Positions 54,473 through 64,000 of a stretch of 64,000 nt of DNA are shown piece by piece. Source of the DNA: Maniola hyperantus (Eukaryota > Arthropoda > Insecta > Lepidoptera > Nymphalidae). The notes under the pieces were generated by a model. The model was not told where the DNA came from. It did not search any database and worked only from the letters and a program-made list of their open reading frames with translations. Each line of letters opens with the position of its first letter. Position 1 is the stretch's first letter. Position numbers and translations under genes: made by a program. The DNA is taken from the NCBI RefSeq assembly GCF_902806685.2, contig NC_048548.1, forward strand, positions 11,868,557-11,932,556, written 5' to 3'.

Positions 54473-54782
54473 TTACTTACATAATATAGCAAGTAGGTAA
54501 GTAATATTTATTTGCTTATTTACAACGCACATAACTCTATTAAAGGCTTACTAATTCGTAAAAAATGTGCAATGTAGAGTCAAGAAAGCACTCAAAGCTT
54601 TTACAAAAACGTGCCGAATTGATAACCTCCTCATTTTTGGAAGGCGCTTATAAAACACGATTTGCGCGAATAAATTTTCACCTTATTCAAACGAAGGAAG
54701 GAAAAACACGGTTCTTAGAAGCCAAGTTAAAATGAAGATGTATTCACATTGTAACCGCCGCCCACGGCATATATCCCATAGG

Positions 54783-55572
54783 CCCAAACACATATACACG
54801 ATACGACATCGTAGCGTGGTACGTTGCGACGTCGTGTCGCAATGCGATGTCGTGTCGTGGAAATATACAATATTCTTCTTCTTCTTCTAAATATATAAAA
54901 GGATTGACTGACTAACTGATCTATCAACGCACAGCTGAAACTACTGGACAGATCGGGCTGAAATTTGGCATTTGGCAAAGGATTTTTGTAAATTAAACCC
55001 CTAAGGCGGTGAAATAGGGGTTTGAATTTGTGTAGTCCCCGCGGACAAAGTCGCGAGCATAAAGTTAGTGTGCATCTAAAATCACGACAGGACGCCGCAT
55101 CGTCGCATCGCATGAAATCGGGGAATTTGGTGCACACGTTTTGCCATGCTGATGTTTTCATATTTTTATTTTTATATTCGGGACGCTCTTCCACTAGGGA
55201 TATTTATTATTATTTACCTATTGATTTAGATCAAGATCATATTTTAAGATCAAAGGACTATATTTGGACTGCAAGCCGACTGAAAAATTCAGTTGGCATG
55301 CAGCTTAATTTCAGTTGACACAACTGTATCGCAACTGCCGACCGACAATTTGCCATGCAGATTACCCACTGTACTCGTACTAGGTCTGTACGCCAACTGC
55401 ACGCGGACACGCTGACTCGGCAATGCAATTGTGTCAACTGACTGTCCAAAAGCAGTGCGTCTGTCTAGACACAAATGCGGCATCGTTAGTTTTGACACGA
55501 CATTGCATCGCGACCTATCATTGCAACTTGCAACATGTCACGATGCGACGTCGTATCGTGTGTGTACGTATT
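54783..55572. mobile_element. CG-rich element with inverted ends, carrying a nested Helitron-like copy
   Basis: CACATATACACGATACGACA at the left mirrors CGACGTCGTATCGTGTGTGT at the right. Both flanks are rich in GACGTCGTGTCG-type words. The interior has CAGTTGACACAACTGTATCG and CAATTGTGTCAACTGACTGT as further inverted segments. A family A element (54886-55068) is inserted inside. Confidence 0.55.
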
Positions 55573-55891
55573 TTATCGTATACCTTTGACCCACATACCA
55601 CGCGATCGCAGATTACGGACCGGTAACGTGTTTGTACGTTATAAAGGCTTGTCGATAAACGATGAAAACTTGTGTTATTTAGGTAAGTACACACTTGTGA
55701 ACTGCTAGCGTTGACCTCCAGTTTCGTTCGAGCAAACGAGTGGATAGAGCCTGATCACTGGTTATGTCAGTATACCTAGCTATTTTTAAGAAATAAGTAC
55801 TAATTTCTGGCAGAGGATTATTTACAGTATCTTACGGTTTAAAGGAAGAAGTTTATGCCGCGTAACATAATAAGTTAAGTAAGTACATTAT

Positions 55892-56112
55892 ACTAGGTGA
55901 TGCCCACGACTTCGTCCGCGTGGATTTAGGTTTTTTAAAAATCCCGTGGGAACTCTTTAATTTTTCGGGATAAGAAGTGGCCTATGTCCATCCCCGGGAT
56001 GTAAGCTAACTCTGTATCAAACTTCATAAAAATCGGTTGAACTGTTGGGCCGTGAAAAGCTTACAGACAGATAGACAGACACACTTTCGTATTTATAATA
56101 TTAGTATGGATG
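55892..56112 (-). mobile_element. Helitron-like family B, near complete
   Basis: TACTAGGTGATGCCCACGAC left; CACACTTTCGTATTTATAAT and ATTAGTATGG right. Confidence 0.75.
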
Positions 56113-56776
56113 TGGATTAGTATGGATTATAAGAAAAATTTAAATTATTTCGTTGTAGGCATAAGGCATATATATGCCTACAACTATAGTAAAAAAAATC
56201 GTAAAATCCGTGCTTATGTGGCTCATATAAACTTTCACAATTTTCTTCAATAGGATAAAATTTAAAGCTAGCCTTATCTAATAACTATTGTACTAAATTG
56301 TACAACCTTTAAAAGTATTAAAACTTTCCTAAATCAACTAAGGCGAAAATAAAATAACAAAAGCTACGAACCAAGCGACAATTAATAAAAAAAGAAAATA
56401 GTAAATTACTTCACGTAGGTACCTAATTACTTTTGACCACCACACACGGCACACCACACACCGTCTAGTTCGGTCGAACGCGCTAATGAGCGCAATACGT
56501 TTAATTGCTGTACAAAAAAGCTGACAAAGCTAAATAACCATGCTACAGTGATTTCACACGACTTCGTACGTGACATGCTAGTTGTAAGCTTTCTCTGTAC
56601 AGCCAAATCTTATAAGACTTCCTTCGTCCCCTTACTTATAAATTCCGGACGTAATGGCTGATCTACACGTCATAATGACAAGTTTTCACTAGGGGACTAG
56701 AGAAACCCCATTTTCCACTTACTCTATATTATTATGTGTTTAACTTATTACCTAATACTTCTTCTTATGTGCCTAC

Positions 56777-57030
56777 TAGCTGATGCCCGCGTGGATTTAG
56801 CTATTTAAAAATCCCGTGGGAACCCTGTGATTTTCCGGGATAAAAAGTAACCCACTTAAAAAACGATAAAAATTAAAGTAAGTATAGGTAATGTCACTCT
56901 CCTGGTCTTTAAATATACCCATGCCAAATTACGTCGATCCGTTACTCCGTTGTGATGTGATTGAAGGACAATCCAATAAACCAACAGATTAAAAAAAGAC
57001 ACTTTCGCATTATAATATGGGTAGTTATAG
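56777..57030 (-). mobile_element. Helitron-like family C
   Basis: TACTAGCTGATGCCCGCGTGG left (the stem's GACTTCGTC part deleted); CACTTTCGCATTATAATATG and GGTAGTTATA right. Confidence 0.7.
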
Positions 57031-57174
57031 GTACCTACCTAATATGAGTAGTAATTACATGTCTAAATTAGTCGGTAGTCAAGTATTGCTCACTTGCCAA
57101 AAACCTGACTATCATTGGAAGTTGTTAAATAAATAAATAAAAAAATAAAAAATAAAAAGTCTGTACCCATTGCC

Positions 57175-57440
57175 AACCTTAAATTAAGCATTAAATTTAG
57201 GTCTCCTTTCAGAGTAAGAAGGGTTTAGATCATAGTCCACCACGATGGCCAAGTGCGGACAGGCAGACTTCACACACCTTTGACAACATTATGCAGACCT
57301 CTTAGACATGCTGGTTTCATCACGATGTTTTCCTTAACCGTTAAATCAAGTGATATTAACTTAAAACGCATTTACTTAGAGGTGTGAGCCGGGACCTCTT
57401 GAATACGAGGCCGACTTTTTAACCACCAGGCTCTCACGCG
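57175..57440 (-). mobile_element. SINE S1, near complete, antisense
   Basis: AGGTCTCCTTTCAGAGTAAG, CACACACCTTTGACAACATT, then GAGGTGTGAGCCGGGACCTC and TTTTTAACCACCAGGCTCTC. Confidence 0.72.
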
Positions 57441-57629
57441 CCATGACTCAAACAGCAAACTTTGTTCGTCAATTTTGCCTGATCGGTAACTAAACTTGCA
57501 ACTTAAGACTGTGTAAAAAGGGCTTTAGGAGGGTGAGGGTGGCTACGTTAGCCACTTGTACTTAACGAAAAGTTTCCGTATTTCCGTTCCAAAAATGCAA
57601 CGGTGTGCAGACCAATGCAACCTGTCAAA

Positions 57630-57855
57630 GACTCTTGTGACTGGAGTCAAGTCACAAGTTCAAGAGCAGCGGCACTAGCCGTTTAGTTTCAGAAAGGCCG
57701 TAGCTTTCGCGTCAGACGCACGCGAGTGTTGCATCGCGATCGAGTAGTGTGCATGCGTTTTAATTCGAATTTATTAAACGAGTGATTTTTTTCCCGCACT
57801 ATAAGGTTTTTGCTGGCAGGTCGTCGGACAACCAGCCATGCAGAACTTCATAAGG
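57630..57855 (+). promoter_or_regulatory. Candidate promoter / first exon of an unidentified gene
   Basis: A CpG-rich island in AT-rich, repeat-rich DNA (GCGTCAGACGCACGCGAGTG, GCATCGCGATCGAG). It is followed by ATGCAGAACTTCATAAG and a possible donor GTCAGT at 57856, or an earlier donor GTCGTC at 57818. This resembles a 5' UTR with a short coding start (MQNFIR). No downstream exon was found in the window, so the gene would extend past the right edge. Confidence 0.3.
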
Positions 57856-58749
57856 TCAGTTGTGCAGGGCTGCCAATTAATACTTTTTTATTTGAAGTAT
57901 TCTTTACAACTTTTTCAGTTGCAAAAAGTTTTTCAAAATCAACTGAGTGTTAGGTTTTTAACAGAGACTGGAAAATTTTATCAGTTACACATAGATTGGC
58001 ATTGCTAAGGCTTAGTCACTGATAATATTATTTATACTTACTTAGTTTTTCCAGATAACTTTGAAAATTGAATCAGTAGAAAAGATTTAGTTGAGCTTTT
58101 ATTTATTTCTCATACACACTTTCGTAACTCATTGAAATTGTCAAGGCCGAATAACAATTGACAGCCCTACTTAATTAAGCGTCGTGTAGCTATTTTGAAT
58201 TCATTTAAAGGGTTTTAGCAGAAAACTTTTAACGCTATTTAGTTATAAATAGCGTTGCTATGCTTTGGTCATAATTTATGTGGAATTTTTATTGCACTTT
58301 GTACGTGTGTTTAACCCATATGGAGGAATTTATAGTTTGCGCAGTAACTGTGGTCCGCGACAAAACAATGGAATGGACCCGCGACGTTCAACTCCCATAA
58401 ACATGCAGGTCTTGTGGGAAAATAGTAAGAAAGGCTATTAAAAATATTTATTGTGATTCGAAATAAAATGAGCTTTGACTTTTAAACTAATCTAAGTTCA
58501 AAATCATCTTTGCTTTGTGAAGTAACTATTAAGGTAGTCTGCAACTCTCTATATTTGTCGGTGTTGCTTTTTTTCACTTTGTCTGTTTTTCTCTAATTTT
58601 TTTTTACAACGCGTATAGTAAAAGGCTTCAAATTTAAATTTCACGGGTTTTTTTGATACAGAAAAGTCAAGAAACCTATTTTTTCGCCAGAAGTATTTCC
58701 CTTCGCCTTCCCCTTCAACTAAGGCTAAAATTTTGCAAATATAATGCAA

Positions 58750-58822
58750 TGAGGTTTGAACCGTCAACCTTTCAGTTTTCAGCTTCTTGACTGTTGAGCT
58801 ATACCGTTGAGGCTCTAATTTA
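58750..58822 (-). mobile_element. SINE S2 head, antisense
   Basis: GAGGTTTGAACCGTCAACCT, TTCAGTTTTCAGCTTCTTGA and GAGCTATACCGTTGAGGCTC. Confidence 0.62.
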
Positions 58823-58905
58823 AATTGACCTCAAATGTTCAGTGACATTTCTGTGACTACTTTTGTTAAGTACCTATTTATATTCGCTTAAAACATTTGC
58901 TTAAA

Positions 58906-59205
58906 TCGTGATAGCCGGCTTACTTTCGGGGGATTCCGGGCACGCACCTCCAACTTTTCGGAGATTTATAATGTGGTTATCAGGAATGAGAGAGATCCGT
59001 AGGAGAACTAGGGTAACCGACATAGCTTAACGGGATGCGAAGCTGAAGTGGCAATGGGCAGAACACACTTCGTAAAACCGAATCAGAAGATTCGCTGGAT
59101 TCAGGCGGCGCAAGACCTTGGCGTGTGACTGTGGACTGTGGAAGTCCCTACAAGAGACCTATGTCCAGCATTGGACGTCTATCGGTTGTTGATGATGATG
59201 ATAAT
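58906..59205 (+). mobile_element. SINE S1 head scrap joined to RTE-like LINE tail
   Basis: 58906-58970 has CGTGATAGCCGGCTTACTTTC and GGGCACGCACCTCCAACTTT. 58975-59205 has GAGAGATCCGTAGGAGAACT, CGACATAGCTTAACGGGATG, CTACAAGAGACCTATGTCCA and a GATGATGATGATAATG end. Confidence 0.65.
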
Positions 59206-59649
59206 GTGGTTACTGGTTAGCCCAATGGTCTGTGGGCCATAACCGAACTAATATTAAAACCCAGCGAAAACTAATAAATAAAGATTCTCTAAAAATAAGA
59301 CTAAAGAACAGTTACAGCACTTAGAGCTGTTATATGAATATGGTAATTTGAATAAAATATTACAGTCGTAATTTTCGTGATAGCCTGAGAATTGATTGGA
59401 CGGAGGTGTGAAGGGAACGGGCTATATTCACTGGTCGAGTGGTGATTGCACGTCAGCTTGATTTATTAACTAGTGTAATACGGTAATATGGTGGATAATA
59501 GTTTAACCGGTAATCTATGGGAAAATTGTTTATAAGGGAGCGTTCGCACTGTGGTTTTAGTCATCTCTTTGCCAGTGCCTTGGAATGTATAGAGTTTAGA
59601 ATTATTAGTTTTATTGCCAAAACGGTGAAATAGACTATCGTAGACCACT

Positions 59650-59779
<130 letters not shown>

Positions 59780-59922
59780 CACCAAGTGATATAATACTCT
59801 ACATGCTTAGTCAAAGACGTACAAGAAATATTTAGACAATTACATTTTTAGTAAATAAAACAATACTACTTAGATTATGTTTCGTTTCCGGGATGCAAAC
59901 TTTCTCTGTATATATTATACTA

Positions 59923-60240
59923 GATCATGCCCGCGACTTCGTCCGCGTGGATTTAGGTTTTTAAAAATATCGTGTGAACTCTTTGCTTTTCCGGGATAAA
60001 AAGTTGCCTATGTCAATTTCCGGGACGCTAGCTATCTGTACCAAATTTCATACGGATGGGCTGGGCCTTTGATTGTACCGTGGGAACTCTTTGATTTTCC
60101 GGGATAAAAAGTAGCCTATGTCCGTTTCTGGGATGTAAGCTAACTCTGTACCAAATTTCATCAAAATCAGTTAAACTGTTGGGCCGTTAAAACTGTGGGC
60201 AGACGCATTTGTAATTTAGTAAGGAGTATATGGATGTAGG
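59923..60240 (-). mobile_element. Helitron-like family B with internal duplication
   Basis: ACTAGATCATGCCCGCGACT left with an intact stem. The block from GAACTCTTTG through CCAAATTTCAT occurs twice (59978-60052 and 60085-60162). The right end ATGGATGTAGGTATGG is eroded. Confidence 0.72.
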
Positions 60241-60249
60241 TATGGATTA

Positions 60250-61480
60250 AGATGCTATCATGTGAAAACAGAAATTCCACTCGAATGAAGTACACCAAGT
60301 AGTAAATAGCACGAATGTTTCAGTAGCGATGTGTATAAACAATAAATGAAGCCATACAAGTGAGAAAACGGTAGGTAATTGCTCTGCGTGTAATTCGATC
60401 AGATCGATAAAATAGATGAAACGCAACCAAACGTCGACTTTATTGAAACCGATCGCACATTAGAACCACAGCCCACATACTTATTGCGCATTTTGAATAT
60501 GACCGCTTCAACTTATTAATACATCATCATCAACTCCCTGTCGCTTCACTACTAAGAACGGCAGGTTGATTCCGCAAAACCTGCATCAATCATCATTACA
60601 ATCGCAATACGGTATTTGACTATTTAAAAATAAATTATTTCTCAGTGATTATTAAATAGAGTGTCTTCCAAAATACGTAAGGTCCACGTCCTTTATTAGT
60701 TTTATGTGTAATAACCATTTTAAGTTATCGATTAAATTAAAAAGGACATCAAATGATTGTGACGTCACTTACCACTAACACGTTATTTTATAGAACCTCG
60801 CATACTAAGCGCGCGTTTGATAAAAAGTTACTGATTTGAATAGTTGCCAAATACCGGATACTTGTGATCGGCTGAATTTATGGTATTCTTGTTGCAACAA
60901 TGCATTGTAGCCAATAGTACGCGAGCATCAACCATTTAGAGGTGATTGCGATTGTGACCTTGTAGCTGTCAGTTTACCGCAATCGAGGTGCTAGCCTCTC
61001 AGAGTGAGCCGTTTAAAATGACGACTTAAAACTGTCACATTGGTTCAAAACTCAAAACTCAAATGTATAGACAGCCATATTTCTACTCTCGTAGGTATCT
61101 TCTGTCTTACTCATCAGCGAGAACTGTTTTATACGCCGAAAAATATGAACCTAATAGGTACATACTCGTATATCTATGATATAATTATTGATTGGTACTG
61201 AAAGATTTATATCATTCAAAGCTTACGGCTTTTGAGTTATGATTCTTACGCGGCTTGCATTAGTATGCGATCACTGTATAAGGTTAATAATGTAAACTGT
61301 ATAGGTACAATCTAATGGAAACTGATCAGGCTAGGAAGTTGTAAACGTCTGGGAAACTTTGTCTTAAATATTTCATTCAAAGTTCTATCTAAGCAATGTT
61401 GTTCAAGAAAAGGGCGTCTAGAAAAGCTTTATATTTCAAAGTTTAAATAATCCTTTTCGTGCACTCTGTAACAATATTTA
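60250..61480. other. Intergenic DNA, one eroded MITE
   Basis: No gene seen. 60840-61000 (GCTGAATTTATGGTATTCTT, GTAGCCAATAGTACGCGAGC) resembles the interior of the MITE at 811-1075. Confidence 0.45.
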
Positions 61481-61489
61481 TCTTATACA

Positions 61490-61702
61490 TTACTAGGGGA
61501 TGCCTAGGAGGAGGTTAATTTAGGTTTTTTAAAAATCCCGTGGGAACTCTTTGATTTTCGGTATTAAAAGTAGCCTATGTCCTTCCCCGGGATGTAAGCT
61601 AACTTTGTACAAAATCGGTTAAACTGTTGGGCCGTGAAAAGCTAGCAGACAGACAGACGGACAGACAGATACACTTTCGCATCTATAATATTAGTATGGA
61701 AG
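61490..61702 (-). mobile_element. Helitron-like family B, hairpin lost
   Basis: TACTAGGGGATGCCTAGGAG left; CACTTTCGCATCTATAATAT and TAGTATGG right. Confidence 0.68.
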
Positions 61703-61746
61703 TATGGATTGACTCTAACTTTAAATAAAGAGCTTTACATAATTCT

Positions 61747-61855
61747 ACCAATCTGCATTTGGCCAGTGTGGTGGACTGTGGCCTAAGCCCGTGTCGTTCT
61801 GAGAGGAAACCCGTACCTACTCAGTTGTGAGCCGGCGATGGATAGAGATAATGAT
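61747..61855 (+). mobile_element. SINE S1, 3' part
   Basis: ACCAATCTGCATTTGGCCAG, TGTGGTGGACTGTGGCCTAA, GTGAGCCGGCGATGGATAGA. Confidence 0.68.
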
Positions 61856-62214
61856 CTATAATGACATGAGTGGGTATAATACCTAATGAAAAAAATGAAA
61901 AATGAAAGAAATGGGAAATGAAGAAAAAAAGATTTTTCTTTAATTATTTATTAGGCCACTTTCTGATTAGTAGGTAAGTAGTTATTTTTTTACAGTCTGG
62001 AAACTAACTGTTTACAAAAAAAACATTTCTATGTGACTATCCTGAAATTACTTTTTGAAACTTGACAGTTTTGTTAATAAAGTGGTGAGAGCTGTGCATT
62101 GTCTGGGATAAAAGTATATACTTATATCAACGGGTGCTTAGTAATTACAAGTCTGAATAGCATTTTTCCTTGTGTTATATTTATGTACCCGGTACCTACC
62201 TGTTATATTCTACA

Positions 62215-62441
62215 TCTAAATATATAAAAGGAAAAGATTACTGAGAGACTGATCGACTGACTGATCTATTAACGCACAGCTCAAACTACTAGACGGATCG
62301 GGCTGAAATTTTTCATGCAGATAGCTATTATGACGTAGGCATCCGCTAAGAAAAGATTTTTGCAAATTCAACCCCTAAGGGGTGAAATAGGGGTTTGAAA
62401 TTTTTGTAGTCCACGCGGACGAAGTCGCGAGCGTAAGCTAG
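62215..62441 (+). mobile_element. Helitron-like family A, full length
   Basis: TCTAAATATATAAAAGGAAA start; stem CGCGGACGAAGTCGCG intact; end GAGCGTAAGCTAGT. Confidence 0.82.
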
Positions 62442-63097
62442 TTTTAAATAAGTCTGATTTGTTGTTTAAATTATATTTAAAAACTTCACAGTGCAGATAG
62501 ACCTTATATAAAGTGTAATTTAAACAACTTCCCTAAAATTAGGTGTCCAGACTAAAATAAAATTATATGATAAAGCTAGTAAAACCATTTTGGCCTTTAA
62601 TAAAATGGAATAGAGACTATTTTCTTATGCAAAATTCAATAAGTAGAGCCCATTTGGCCAACCGTATAAGATCATTATCACTGTCTCGAACCCTTTCAGC
62701 GTATTATCCAAAAAGCAACGCAGCTAGCCCCATTCGAGGGGAGAAGCTACGCGCTACGATTCCCTCTTCTAAATTACCAGACCACTAGGTCAAACTCAGA
62801 ACTCAGACATAGATTCAGATTTTCTGAACTGACTTGCTGGAAATAGTGTTATCCAATTGAACATTAAATGATGTAGCTCTAAGAAAATGCATTGTAACGA
62901 CGCATTTTATTTTGACACAGTTTGTTAAAATAACAAAAACAAGCAAAACGTTCTCATTTATACTCACTACTTTACAGACGATCATGATAGGTCGTGGGTA
63001 ACAACTCTACCAACACACGTTCTGAGATTATTAATGTACATAATATTATTACCTACTCACTTTATTGTTGAAAATATTATAAAAAACTTAAAGCTAG

Positions 63098-63361
63098 GCC
63101 TTAGAGTTAAAACGAGACTGATGATTCACACAAAAACATATTTTTTTCGTTTGAACCGAAGTAGAATTTATAGAGATCTATAGAGGGCACATTGACTCTG
63201 CTCAGACTTAAGATTGAGTTAAAACGAGACAGATTCATGTGAGAGATATACATCTGTCTCGTTTTAACTGTGTCTTAAGTCTAAGCAAAGTCAGAGTGCG
63301 CTCTATAAATCTCACCCTAAGTCAGAGCAAAGTCAAAGTAAGCACTATAAATCTCAGCCTA
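63098..63361. mobile_element. Foldback MITE (family M13), copy 2, with a partial extra arm
   Basis: Left 63175-63233 (CTCAGACTTAAGATTGAGTT, AAAACGAGACAGAT) mirrors right 63250-63302 (CTGTCTCGTTTTAACTGTGT, CTTAAGTCTAAGCAAAGTC). Arm fragments recur outside at 63105-63125 and 63318-63358. Confidence 0.78.
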
Positions 63362-63814
63362 TGTCTACTTCTGAGCGAGTTAATCGATGATAAAGTCCAA
63401 TGTAATATTAAATTGCAGGCGCGTGTATTAAAATTGGAGTGTAACATTGTAATATTGAAGTGTAATGTTATAATGAACTTCGCATGGGTCTCGCCGTCCG
63501 GCAATTTGTTGGGTGCGGACTGTGGATTCGATTACAGACTTAGATAAGGCGTTTATGTACAATTTATAACAGCAATTTTGTTAATAGATTCGTGTCTTGT
63601 AAAGGTTTATGATTAATTTTGTAAAAAAGCTCGCTGGGTATTTTATTTCGTCTACACTTTTACTGTCATTTTAATTTTCGAGCACCTTTTCACTTTATCA
63701 ATAACCTGCATAGTTTTAAATCTCTTGACTAGATACAATCTTAGAGGTGGTATGGGCTTTTAAAAACTATCAAATTACCTACTCCTTTCAATTCCGCGCA
63801 TCTATTTCACTTAA

Positions 63815-63977
63815 AGGCCCCCATCCGTTAAACCGATTTCATGAAATCGGGTACAGACGTAGCTTGCATCCAGGAAATTGACATGGGCTACTTTTATCCC
63901 GGAAAATCAATGAGTTCCCACAAGATTTTTAAAAACCTAAATGGACACGGACGAAGTCGCGAGCATCATCTAGTTTT
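63815..63977 (+). mobile_element. Helitron-like family B, 3' two thirds
   Basis: CCCCATCCGTTAAACCGATT to GACACGGACGAAGTCGCGAG and CATCATCTAGT. Runs to within about 20 bp of the window end. Confidence 0.7.
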
Positions 63978-64000
63978 TAATATTTTCATAGCAGCCATTT

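Noticed and set aside
55022..55626. Overlapping short open frames on both strands
   Set aside because: They fall in the CG-rich inverted-end element; frames shift across strands and no motif is seen.
62567..62788. 73-codon plus-strand frame after a Helitron-like element
   Set aside because: No motif, no splice context, no second exon; kept out for lack of support.
63239..63547. 102-codon plus-strand frame near the right edge
   Set aside because: The first half is MITE M13; the rest shows no family and only weak splice sites.

Overview
This window is nuclear DNA of a lepidopteran (butterfly or moth). The evidence is an AT-rich background, multi-exon genes with GT-AG introns, insect orthologues, and dense short repeats typical of Lepidoptera: tRNA-derived SINEs with GATGAT tails, RTE-type LINE ends, and many short elements ending in CTAG next to a CGCGGACGAAGTCGCG-type hairpin. 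The species cannot be named from the sequence alone.

Layout. Positions 1-13305, minus strand: Sec15 (exocyst subunit EXOC6). Fifteen coding exons are present and the last exon or exons lie beyond the left edge. Positions 14617-30032, plus strand: mitochondrial aconitase, 16 coding exons, 788 aa, head to head with Sec15 across about 1.3 kb. Positions 31805-33218, minus: ribosomal protein L22. Positions 35966-36418, plus: a small single-exon gene with an RGS-like N-terminal part. Positions 38915-41740, minus: the Polycomb E3 ligase RING1/Sce, four coding exons. Positions 42789-43518, plus: a 5'-truncated retroelement with a nuclease-like C-terminal domain and poly(A). Positions 43948-45647, minus: a secreted Gln/Asn-rich repeat protein behind a TATA box. 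Positions 45.7-64 kb hold no gene I can name. They carry repeats and one CpG-rich candidate first exon near 57.7 kb.

The nameable genes are unrelated housekeeping or regulatory genes: vesicle tethering, the TCA cycle, translation and Polycomb silencing. No operon-like logic applies. The only structural link is the possible shared Sec15/aconitase promoter region.

Most unusual observation: three exons in the two neighbouring genes (Sec15 exons 11 and 15, aconitase exon 14) are each followed by tandem partial copies of their own 3' end, and most copies keep the splice donor. This yields clusters of duplicated donor sites. The second strong observation is base-pair covariation in the terminal hairpin shared by several CTAG-ending element families, which supports a Helitron-like identity. 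One copy, however, is flanked by a 14-15 bp direct repeat that this model does not predict.
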